A model generated the notes under the pieces. The model searched no databases and was not told the DNA's origin. It saw only the letters and a program-made list of their open reading frames with translations. From contig JAFTHD010000019.1 of assembly GCA_017457585.1 (NCBI GenBank), positions 1-12,739 of the forward strand: a stretch of DNA of 12,739 nucleotides, given 5' to 3'. The position numbers and the translations under genes are program-made. This stretch comes from Bacillota bacterium (GTDB taxonomy: Bacteria; Bacillota_A; Clostridia; Peptostreptococcales; Anaerovoracaceae). Positions 1 through 7,503 of this stretch are shown in pieces. Positions within the stretch are counted from its first letter, which is position 1, and each line of letters starts with the position of its first letter.

Positions 1-2379
1 CAGGCATTACTCGCCCGTTCAGATTTGGCAACCCCCAAATACAGTGTGGAGACCATTAACCGTACGGCATCGGGCAAATATCCGTCATGGGTATATCCGC
101 AGAACGACTGGTATGATATCCTGTTCAAAAAACAGTCTATCAATCACCATGCCGGTATCAATATCCGTGGAGGATCGAAGGTGGTACAATACTATGCTTC
201 AGTGAACTATAACCGTGATGAGGGTATGATCAAGACCGACAAGTTGAATGCTTTCGACTGTAACATTCTGAATCACCAGATCGGATATCGTACGAATTTG
301 AACATCCAGTTGAATTCCGGTATCAAGCTGGTGATCAACTCCTCGGCAACATTGGACAAATACCATGGTCCGATACCTGAGCAGACAGCAGCATACGCCT
401 ATGCCTTCAATGCCTCGCCGGTAGATTTTGCTCCTACTTATCCTGGTGATGAGACCTACGCCTGGCCGCACCTGAGGTTCGGTATCAAGTCAGTGGGAAG
501 CCGACAATCCATCAATCCATACGCTCAATTACAGAAAGGTTATAAAGAGCGAACCCGATACAGCACCATCAACAGGGCTGAATACATCCAGAACTTGTCA
601 AAATATATCAAGGGATTGGAGTTCCGCGCTATCGCTTCCTTGGTGCAAAGCGGACTTAGTACGACACCCTATACCACGAAACCTTACCACTATTGGTTGA
701 AAAACTATGATTTTGAGACGGGTAAGCATACGTTGGTGCCTGATGGCGATAATGAAAGCGCCCGTTCTACTCTGGCTGTAGATGTCTATAACATGGCTTT
801 CACTTCAGATACCCGGACCACTTACGAAGGGCGGCTTTATCATACAGCAGCCTGGGGCGACCACCAGACGGCCCTCACCGGTGTCTTCCAGATGTATGAA
901 CGCAGCTTTACCCCGACATCCACAGATGTACTCAATTCCATGAAGCAGCGTAACCTGAGCTACTCTGCCCGTGCCTCTTATGGCTACAAGGACCGTTACT
1001 TCGTAGAAGCCAGCGGTGCTTATAACGGATCGGAGCGTTTTGCTGAGAACAACCGCATGGGCTTCTTCCCTGCCGTAGGTGCCAGTTGGGTGGCTTCTTC
1101 CGAACCATGGATGAAACCCTTGGCAAAGATCATTCCTTATCTGAAGTTCCGCCTTTCTTGGGGAAAGGTAGGTAATGACGGTGTGATTGACACGCCCCGT
1201 TATGTCTATCTGCCGCAGATCCTAACTGTCAATGATCAGGCTACCGAGGGGATTATCCCAGGTTCTTCATATACAATAGGTAATCTAAAACCCAATGTCT
1301 GGATTCCATCTTTTGGTCGAACTGTAGTAACAGCTTACGCCAACGAGAATATCCAATGGGAGATCGCAGAAGACTATAACTTCGGTATCGACACTAAACT
1401 GTTCAAGGGACTGGTGGAAATCCAGGCTGACTTCTATCGCAGTATCCGGCATAACATTATCTCCAACCGCTTGTTCATTCCCGCCTCCATGGGTATTGAA
1501 GTAGCGCCGCTTGACAATATCGGTGAGACGTTGTCACGGGGTGTCGATCTCAGTTTAAAACTCCAGCACCAGTTCAGTGAAGACCTTTGGATGATTCTCA
1601 GTGGTACTCTTACCTATAACAAGGTTACTTACCGGAAGATAGAACAACCTGTCGGTCATCCAGAGTGGCAGGACAAGATCGGCAAGGAAATCAGCCAGGC
1701 TTTGGGTTACATCGCCGAGGGATTGTTCAAGGATCAGGCGGAGATAGACAACTCTCCGTTCCAGGGCGGTGACGTGATGCCGGGTGATATCAAGTACCGT
1801 GATTTGAACGGTGATGGCGTTATCGACGTGAATGATGTTACTTTCATCGGTTATCCGCAAGATCCACGACTCATCTATGGTTTTCAGGGATTCCTTAACT
1901 GGAAAAACATCGAATTCAACTTCGCCTTCCAGGGTTCTGGTAAACGAACTTTCTTTATCGATCCAGTGAAGATATCACCATTCGTCAACGATCATGCCAT
2001 GCTGCAGGCTATTGCCGACAGTCATTGGTCGATAGACAATCAGGATACACATGCTTTCTGGCCGCGCCTTTCTACGTATAGTATCGAGCAGCACAATCCT
2101 TACGAGGATTGGTATAATGAGAACAATGCGGGAACCTATAAAAGTACTTACTTTATGCGTGAGTGCCGGTTCCTGCGTTGTACCAACCTCTCCATAGCCT
2201 ACAATCTGCCGAAGAAGCTGCTTCGCAAATGGGGTATGCAGACCATTAAGTTGTCGCTCAATGCCTACAACCCATTCTGTTTGACCAATTTCAAGCTATG
2301 GGATGTGGAGTTAGGAGAAAACGGATTCAACTATCCAATCCAGAAAACTTATTCTATAGGTCTGACGGTTAATTTCTAA
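1..2379 (+). CDS. SusC-family TonB-dependent outer-membrane transporter, C-terminal part (5' truncated by window)
   Basis: This is the beta-barrel part of a SusC/RagA-type transporter, which moves a SusD-captured ligand across the outer membrane using TonB energy. The frame is open from base 1, and 792 residues are visible. Family members usually have about 1000-1100, so the signal peptide, the CarboxypepD_reg-like domain and the plug are probably upstream of the window. The TTG at 25 is not a credible start because the frame runs through it. Seen: an early-barrel stretch typical of SusC (NDWYDILFKK, then INIRGGS.. and YYASVNYNRDEG, about residues 35-75), the calcium-site-like loop DLNGDGVID starting at window residue 601, preceded by PGDIKYR, and a last strand ending in the aromatic NF. 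SusD starts 22 nt downstream, which confirms the pairing. The ligand cannot be read from the sequence. Whether an N-terminal STN signalling domain exists cannot be judged here. Confidence 0.95.
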   Translation, partial: QALLARSDLATPKYSVETINRTASGKYPSWVYPQNDWYDILFKKQSINHHAGINIRGGSKVVQYYASVNYNRDEGMIKTDKLNAFDCNILNHQIGYRTNLNIQLNSGIKLVINSSATLDKYHGPIPEQTAAYAYAFNASPVDFAPTYPGDETYAWPHLRFGIKSVGSRQSINPYAQLQKGYKERTRYSTINRAEYIQNLSKYIKGLEFRAIASLVQSGLSTTPYTTKPYHYWLKNYDFETGKHTLVPDGDNESARSTLAVDVYNMAFTSDTRTTYEGRLYHTAAWGDHQTALTGVFQMYERSFTPTSTDVLNSMKQRNLSYSARASYGYKDRYFVEASGAYNGSERFAENNRMGFFPAVGASWVASSEPWMKPLAKIIPYLKFRLSWGKVGNDGVIDTPRYVYLPQILTVNDQATEGIIPGSSYTIGNLKPNVWIPSFGRTVVTAYANENIQWEIAEDYNFGIDTKLFKGLVEIQADFYRSIRHNIISNRLFIPASMGIEVAPLDNIGETLSRGVDLSLKLQHQFSEDLWMILSGTLTYNKVTYRKIEQPVGHPEWQDKIGKEISQALGYIAEGLFKDQAEIDNSPFQGGDVMPGDIKYRDLNGDGVIDVNDVTFIGYPQDPRLIYGFQGFLNWKNIEFNFAFQGSGKRTFFIDPVKISPFVNDHAMLQAIADSHWSIDNQDTHAFWPRLSTYSIEQHNPYEDWYNENNAGTYKSTYFMRECRFLRCTNLSIAYNLPKKLLRKWGMQTIKLSLNAYNPFCLTNFKLWDVELGENGFNYPIQKTYSIGLTVNF

Positions 2380-2401
2380 TGCATCATTAAAACAGAAGAG
2401 T

Positions 2402-4357
2402 ATGAAAAAGATTCTATATATGATATGCGGTGTCATGGCACTTACCTCGTGCGATGACTATCTGGACGTGGTACCGACCAACGACATTACCACCATTGAA
2501 AGGCAGTTCGAACAACGCGAGGGGGCTGACCAGTGGCTGATGACCTGTTACGATTTTGCCACCACCTACTCTGCCATGGCATCAGGTAACCCTGCCACTT
2601 TCGGAGCCGATGAGTTCTGCGGTGGAGAGTACGTAAGAAAATGGGCGATCACTCCCGCCTTTTTTATCGGTGACGGGTTGCAGATGACCAACGACCCCTA
2701 TTGCAACGTATGGCACAAGAACGGTTATTTTGCCGCTCTGCGCTACTGTAATATCTTCTTGGAGAATATAGATTATGTCTATAATATGCAGGATGAAGAA
2801 AAGGCGCTGTGGAGAGATCAGGTAAAAGCACTCAAGGCTTATTACTATTTCGATATGTTCCGCCGTTACGGGCCCATCATCCTCATAGATGAGAACATTC
2901 CTACCAATTCCGAATTGGATATGATGTTACAGCCGCGCCGGCCCATTGACGAGTGCGTGGAGGCTATTGTGAAACTTTGCGACGAGACCATGCAGACCAT
3001 TCCTTTGCGGAAAAATACAACAGCTGATCGTTGGGCCTATTTGAGTAAAGAAGGGGTAGCCACCATTAAGGCATTGACCTTGCTCTATGCTGCCTCACCC
3101 CTGTTCAACGGCAACGCTGCTTTCGCCGACTTCACCAACCGTAATGGCGAGCGCCTCTTCCCGGAATACGACAAGGAGAAATGGCGCAAGGCCGCCGAGG
3201 CTGCGGATGAGGCTTTACGTATTTGCGAGGAAGGCGACCTTTGCCTAAACCAAGGATCCAACGATCGTCCTACCAAACTGTTGAACCAAATTGAGGATAT
3301 TGAGCATACGTGGTCTGGTTTTATGTTCGCCAATCCTGAAGCCATCTGGATGGTGAAGCAACGACATACAGGGTCATATGTTCAAGGAGCTTGTCTTGAG
3401 AATCTCGTTCGTGTTTATGTGGATCCTCTGTATCAAAACAACTACGATGAGATTAGCAATGGATGCGTGGGTGCTCCCATGAAGATGGTGGAGATGTTCT
3501 ATACCGACCATGGGGTACCTATCGAGGAAGACCGCCAGTGGGTGCCCATGAAGTATCAGTTAAGTAAAGAAGCGGATAAGAAATATCAGGACGTGCTGCC
3601 GTTGAACGAGGAGATCCTCAGTTTGCACCGTCATCGTGAGCCCCGCTTTTATGCGATGATTGCTGCTGACCGTACTTACTGGTATCGCCGCACCAGCGCT
3701 CCGGCATTGGCTGCAAAGTATGAGCCCATCCTGTGTGAAAACCGGAAAGATGAAATGTTCGGCACTTCCTCTTCACGCTATAACGAGGATTTACCACAAT
3801 GCATCACTGGTTATTGGATCAAAAAGTACGTTAATCCCAATGTTATGTTAGGTATGTATTGGCAGCGACAGAGTTCCAATCAAGAACCCCATAGCTTGAT
3901 GCGCATGCCAGATTTGTATTTGGCTTCAGCTGAGGCTTGGAACGAGTATTTGGATGAACCCAACGAACATGTCTATGAGATGATCGACAAGGTACGTGAG
4001 CGGGCCGGTATCCTGAAGGTGCGTGAAGCTTGGCACACCTATGCCAAGAACAGCAGTAGAGTGGATACCAAGATTGGTATGCGTGAGATTATCCATGACG
4101 AGTGGAATGTGGAATTTGCCTTTGAGAGTCGTCGCTTCTGGAACCTGCGTCGCTGGATGACGGCACAGAACGAACTCAACCAGCCGCAATACGGGTGGAA
4201 CATCCTGGCAAGTGATCGCGATGAATTCTACTGTAATTATGAGGGTCCGAAGATCGTGTGGAACAAACGAGCGTTTACCGCGCCACGCGATTATTTCATC
4301 CCCATCAAAGCCGAGGAAATTTTGATTTCCGGAGTTAAACAGAACCCGGGATGGTAA
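2402..4357 (+). CDS. SusD/RagB-family surface glycan-binding lipoprotein
   Basis: This lipoprotein caps the SusC barrel on the cell surface and captures the ligand. The 651-residue product starts with a short type II signal peptide ending in the lipobox LTSC, so Cys17 would be lipidated. The next residues, DDYLDVVPT, are a typical SusD beginning. A SusD-like N-terminal region spans about 80-235 (LKAYYYFDMFRRYGP, then the RPIDECVEAIVKLCDE helix). The C-terminal RagB/SusD region carries PDLYLASAEAWNEYL followed by MREIIHDEWNVEFAFESRRFWNLRRW, the conserved helix ending in an R-x-W-x-L-R-R-W pattern. At 651 residues it is on the long side for the family, usually about 500-600. It sits 22 nt after susC and 34 nt before the next lipoprotein gene, so all are probably one transcript. 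The start is the only ATG that gives a lipoprotein signal. No strong Shine-Dalgarno is visible, as is usual in the phylum. Ligand unknown. Confidence 0.95.
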   Translation: MKKILYMICGVMALTSCDDYLDVVPTNDITTIERQFEQREGADQWLMTCYDFATTYSAMASGNPATFGADEFCGGEYVRKWAITPAFFIGDGLQMTNDPYCNVWHKNGYFAALRYCNIFLENIDYVYNMQDEEKALWRDQVKALKAYYYFDMFRRYGPIILIDENIPTNSELDMMLQPRRPIDECVEAIVKLCDETMQTIPLRKNTTADRWAYLSKEGVATIKALTLLYAASPLFNGNAAFADFTNRNGERLFPEYDKEKWRKAAEAADEALRICEEGDLCLNQGSNDRPTKLLNQIEDIEHTWSGFMFANPEAIWMVKQRHTGSYVQGACLENLVRVYVDPLYQNNYDEISNGCVGAPMKMVEMFYTDHGVPIEEDRQWVPMKYQLSKEADKKYQDVLPLNEEILSLHRHREPRFYAMIAADRTYWYRRTSAPALAAKYEPILCENRKDEMFGTSSSRYNEDLPQCITGYWIKKYVNPNVMLGMYWQRQSSNQEPHSLMRMPDLYLASAEAWNEYLDEPNEHVYEMIDKVRERAGILKVREAWHTYAKNSSRVDTKIGMREIIHDEWNVEFAFESRRFWNLRRWMTAQNELNQPQYGWNILASDRDEFYCNYEGPKIVWNKRAFTAPRDYFIPIKAEEILISGVKQNPGW

Positions 4358-4391
4358 ATGCACATCAGAATAATCGAATAAATACAAGCAT

Positions 4392-5801
4392 ATGAAAAAG
4401 AATCAATATTTATATCAGAGGGGGAAAGTTATTATTGCCTTTGCTGTACTGCTCGTGATGTCATTCATGATTTCATGCAGTGATGACGTGGAAACGTTCA
4501 AGGCGGATATCTCCCCTTCATCATTCAGTTTCAAGCCGATGACAGGTGGGGCGGTGATGCACTACCGTTTGCCCGACGATCCCTCCATCGTGGGTGTTCA
4601 TGCCCGTTATAAAGATGCCTATGGCAAGGATATGCTATGCACAGGCAGTCACCTGTGCGACTCGATGGAACTGACAGGCTTTAACGAAGCCGTACAGAAT
4701 GTGAATGTATCCATCACGGTATTCAAGCAGGACGGAACCGAATCGGAACCTGTGGAGGCGACCTTCAGCACGAACGACTCTGGTCCGATTGCCTTTATCA
4801 AGAATGCGGAGGTGCTTTCCAACTGGGAAGGTTTTTCCGTGAAGTATGAGGTACCGGCAGGCACCCATGGCTTGGTGGATGTCTTCTATTTAGGTACGGA
4901 TCCCAAGACGGGGGAACCAGATACTATCCTGATCGATAACTTTAATCTTTCCGAGACCAAGGAGCCGGAAGTCAAAAACTTTTTTATCCAACAGGATATC
5001 AGAAAACCAGTGGTGGTCTTGAAGGTGGAGGACTATCGTGGAAATATGGTCGCCCAGCAGACCTACACGGGGGTAGAATGTATGAAAAAAGGTATGCTCG
5101 ACCCGAAGAACTTTACTTTCTGGTGCGACAATGCTCTTATCGATACGATGACGACCATAGCCTTGGTTGCTCCCAAATATCTGTTCGACGGAGACTCCAA
5201 AGGACTGTGGTATTGGGAAGATCCTACTGCAGGAGATCTTGCGGTACACTCCTTCATTGCCGGACCGAACGCGGAGGGACCCAACGCACATCCCATGTAC
5301 ATAGACCTGCAGAAAAACCGGGTCATTGGTTCCGTCCGCCTGTATGCTTATCTGGCCAGTATCAAGGGAGGTATGTGGTATGTCTTTGCCTACGGTCTGA
5401 TGTTCCTCAATGACACCCCGATGTACCCGAGCAATGTGGACATCTACTGTGCCAAGGACGACGGTAGTCATACCCCTATGGAAAACAAAGACATGAACCT
5501 GTTGGAATGGAAGAAAATGGCCAATTTCTATCAGAACAAAAGCACACCTTATGATCAAAGATGGTGTGCGCATACGCAGAGTAACTCATATCCTAAAATC
5601 CAGACATACGAGGAAATGCTGGCCGCCGATCCTGACTTTGCGGATATTCTGCTTCCTGTGGTAGGACAGGGTGATGGCTATAGATATATCAAGATGGTCG
5701 TCAACGAGACTTTTGAACCTGTAGCTGGAAACTGGGGAGGTCCCTGGGATGGCTATGTTACGTTCAGTGAGCTTGAAGTTTATACCCAAATTGAAGAATA
5801 A
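4392..5801 (+). CDS. DUF4959/DUF5126/DUF5000-type surface lipoprotein of the SusCD operon
   Basis: The predicted 469-residue lipoprotein has a type II signal peptide ending MISC, giving a lipidated Cys29 followed by SDD. From remembered family patterns the order is: a DUF4959 Ig/Fn3-like module (about 33-125, PMTGGAVMHYRLPDD and VHARYKDAYGKDM), a DUF5126-like module (about 130-230, NWEGFSVKYEVPAGTHGLVDVFYLG), and a C-terminal DUF5000 region (about 235-469). The last is related to F5/8 type C/discoidin folds, with MYIDLQKNRVIGSVRLYAY and a closing YRYIKMVVNE...VTFSELEVY strand pair. Such proteins commonly follow susC/susD and are thought to be surface glycan-binding proteins, but no enzymatic motif is seen and binding has to be inferred. 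The next gene follows after only 2 nt, so translation may be coupled. Domain boundaries are by eye, and the family names are from memory, not from a search. Confidence 0.85.
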   Translation: MKKNQYLYQRGKVIIAFAVLLVMSFMISCSDDVETFKADISPSSFSFKPMTGGAVMHYRLPDDPSIVGVHARYKDAYGKDMLCTGSHLCDSMELTGFNEAVQNVNVSITVFKQDGTESEPVEATFSTNDSGPIAFIKNAEVLSNWEGFSVKYEVPAGTHGLVDVFYLGTDPKTGEPDTILIDNFNLSETKEPEVKNFFIQQDIRKPVVVLKVEDYRGNMVAQQTYTGVECMKKGMLDPKNFTFWCDNALIDTMTTIALVAPKYLFDGDSKGLWYWEDPTAGDLAVHSFIAGPNAEGPNAHPMYIDLQKNRVIGSVRLYAYLASIKGGMWYVFAYGLMFLNDTPMYPSNVDIYCAKDDGSHTPMENKDMNLLEWKKMANFYQNKSTPYDQRWCAHTQSNSYPKIQTYEEMLAADPDFADILLPVVGQGDGYRYIKMVVNETFEPVAGNWGGPWDGYVTFSELEVYTQIEE

Positions 5802-5803
5802 TT

Positions 5804-7321
5804 ATGAAAAGAATGTATCATTATATTCTGTGCGGTGTCATTATTGCTTTGATGCCCGTGCTCTATGCTTGCAACGAGACTTTGGAGGATACCTACAAAG
5901 ACTATGCCGGTGACGGTGAAATCCGTTATTTAGGTGCATGTAACAACTTGACGGCATCCCCAGGATGGGAGCGCATCTTGGTGAATTGGGATAATAATGT
6001 GGATCCCGTCATCAAAAAGATGAAGTTGACTTGGAAGATGGACAACAGCATGGATTCCGTGCTACTCGACAAGGGAACAACTTCTTACAGTATTGAAAAG
6101 CTCAATGGCAATGCACTGAACGACGGAACCTATGAGATTACGGTTTATTCGATGGACGAACGGGGTATCTGTTCGTTAGGAAGAACCGTTTATGCCCGTC
6201 CTTATACCAACGGTCATGAAGAAGTACAGGCTTTTAACCGGTTGGTCAGTAAGATATACTTGATAGGGAATCGGCTGGTGCTTTCTTTCCTGCCGTGGAA
6301 AGAAGGAATCAAATCGGCATCGGTCACTTACACGCGTCGAGACGGAAAAGCCGGTCAGCTGACTCTTACGCCTGAACTGATCAGTCAAGGTTATTATCTG
6401 GTGGAAGATGAGGTGGATCCCACGAAACCCGTCTATGTAAACCGCCGAAGTGTCCTTCCCGGCTCTATCGATGAAATCGACTTCGAGCCTTACGAATTGC
6501 TAAAGACCCGCACCTATAATTCAGAGCTCTACGAAGATCTCATGCGCCAGTACGGCTATGACGAAATACCTGAATCATGGGCAGCCAGTGTGGAGACGCT
6601 CTATTTGGATCGTTACTACAGTTCTATGGATGATTTGATGAACTTCCCCAAACTGAAGAAACTGGTCTTAGGTGGAAAGCGTTATATCCTGCCCGGACAG
6701 GTGGATACAGAGGAGGCTCAGAGCACGGTTGAAGATGTTTCTGGTTCTGTCTTTGCCCTGAACACCCTGCACCAACTGACAGGACTGACCGTGGAACGCT
6801 ATAACAAGCATTATCCTTCACTGACGGCGGACTACATTCAGGAAATGGGTTTGGCTGAAGAACCATCTCAGAATTATATTAGCATGCAAGGAGTTACAGT
6901 GACGAGTATACCTGTCGATGAGGGGGCATTCAACTCACACTTGGAAAGGCTGATTGACGGTGATGTCAATACCTTCTGGGAACCTTTACGGTCTGCCGTT
7001 TCCTCGGAATATACACTTACTTTCAATCTGGGCACAGAAAAGACCCTGCACGGCATGAGGCTTGTACAGCGTACTTTCCAGAACGAGTTAGAGACGATGG
7101 TGATTCCCCAAAGGATTCAGGTCAAACTCTCTATGGACGGCACTACCTGGGAAGATGCCACCTATCTGGAAGAAGTGGTGGTGGGCAACAGCAACGGGGA
7201 AATTTGTCACATCCCGTTTGCCGGCAACGGAAAGAAAGCCCTCTTCGTGAAGATCATTATCCCGCCGGGAGTTTACTTCACTACCTACTTCACTTCTCTG
7301 GCAGACATCGGATTCTGGTAA
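5804..7321 (+). CDS. DUF4998 lipoprotein with C-terminal F5/8 type C (discoidin-like) domain
   Basis: The 505-residue product has a type II signal peptide with lipobox LYAC, so Cys23 would carry the lipid. The N-terminal part (about 24-215) resembles the DUF4998 family: YAGDGEIRYLGACNNLTASPGWERI, then repeated Ig-like strands. The middle (about 216-360) is not assigned. The C-terminal region (about 363-505) has F5/8 type C features: GVTVTSIPVDEG, the LIDGDVNTFWEP core, then FNLGTEKTLHGMRLV and IQVKLSMDGTTWEDA, the usual 'S.DG..W' strand. Discoidin-like domains often bind carbohydrates, so a surface glycan-binding role is likely but inferred. It starts 2 nt after the preceding stop and is the last gene before a strong terminator. 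A second ATG lies at codon 4. The first is preferred because it gives the better positively charged N-region. Confidence 0.85.
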   Translation: MKRMYHYILCGVIIALMPVLYACNETLEDTYKDYAGDGEIRYLGACNNLTASPGWERILVNWDNNVDPVIKKMKLTWKMDNSMDSVLLDKGTTSYSIEKLNGNALNDGTYEITVYSMDERGICSLGRTVYARPYTNGHEEVQAFNRLVSKIYLIGNRLVLSFLPWKEGIKSASVTYTRRDGKAGQLTLTPELISQGYYLVEDEVDPTKPVYVNRRSVLPGSIDEIDFEPYELLKTRTYNSELYEDLMRQYGYDEIPESWAASVETLYLDRYYSSMDDLMNFPKLKKLVLGGKRYILPGQVDTEEAQSTVEDVSGSVFALNTLHQLTGLTVERYNKHYPSLTADYIQEMGLAEEPSQNYISMQGVTVTSIPVDEGAFNSHLERLIDGDVNTFWEPLRSAVSSEYTLTFNLGTEKTLHGMRLVQRTFQNELETMVIPQRIQVKLSMDGTTWEDATYLEEVVVGNSNGEICHIPFAGNGKKALFVKIIIPPGVYFTTYFTSLADIGFW

Positions 7322-7346
7322 GGTGAAGGTTTACTGTTAGGTGAAT

Positions 7347-7398
7347 ATGGGGACAGGATTACCGCTTTGTTCGCTCTGGATCCTGTCCTCATTATTTT
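7347..7398 (+). terminator. Rho-independent terminator of the SusCD operon
   Basis: A 13-bp stem (7347-7359 with 7380-7392, one G-U pair at 7350/7389) closes a 20-nt loop and is followed by TATTTT. The core arms GGACAGGAT and ATCCTGTCC are perfect complements. It lies 25 nt after the stop of the last lipoprotein gene and about 105 nt before the next start, so it ends this operon and separates it from the peptidase gene. The rest of the gap up to 7503 is A+T-rich. No convincing promoter was identified in it. Confidence 0.85.
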
Positions 7399-7503
7399 GG
7401 AGTTGGCCTCTACCAACCCTTCTCAAATAATTCAAGTGAATTTTTCTGATGTCCAATGAACTATGAAACGATGAATTTTCTTTAAACCAATATTTACAAT
7501 GTC

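Noticed and set aside
25..27. TTG as the start of the SusC gene
   Set aside because: The frame is open upstream to base 1, and the product would lack a signal peptide and plug; the real start is outside the window.
4890..5573. Reverse-strand open frame of 227 codons
   Set aside because: Antisense of the DUF5000-type lipoprotein gene; low-complexity-like translation with no recognisable motif and no start context.
2412..5850. Shared GCGGTGTCAT string in the signal-peptide regions of the SusD gene and the DUF4998 gene
   Set aside because: Short, and both copies encode the hydrophobic C-G-V-M/I core of a signal peptide; coincidence is enough.
7366..7400. Possible promoter for the peptidase gene: TTTG at 7366-7369 and TATTTTGG at 7393-7400
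   Set aside because: The -7 element misses one fixed position, the spacing of 23 bases is long, and it overlaps the terminator and its T-rich tail; too weak to call.
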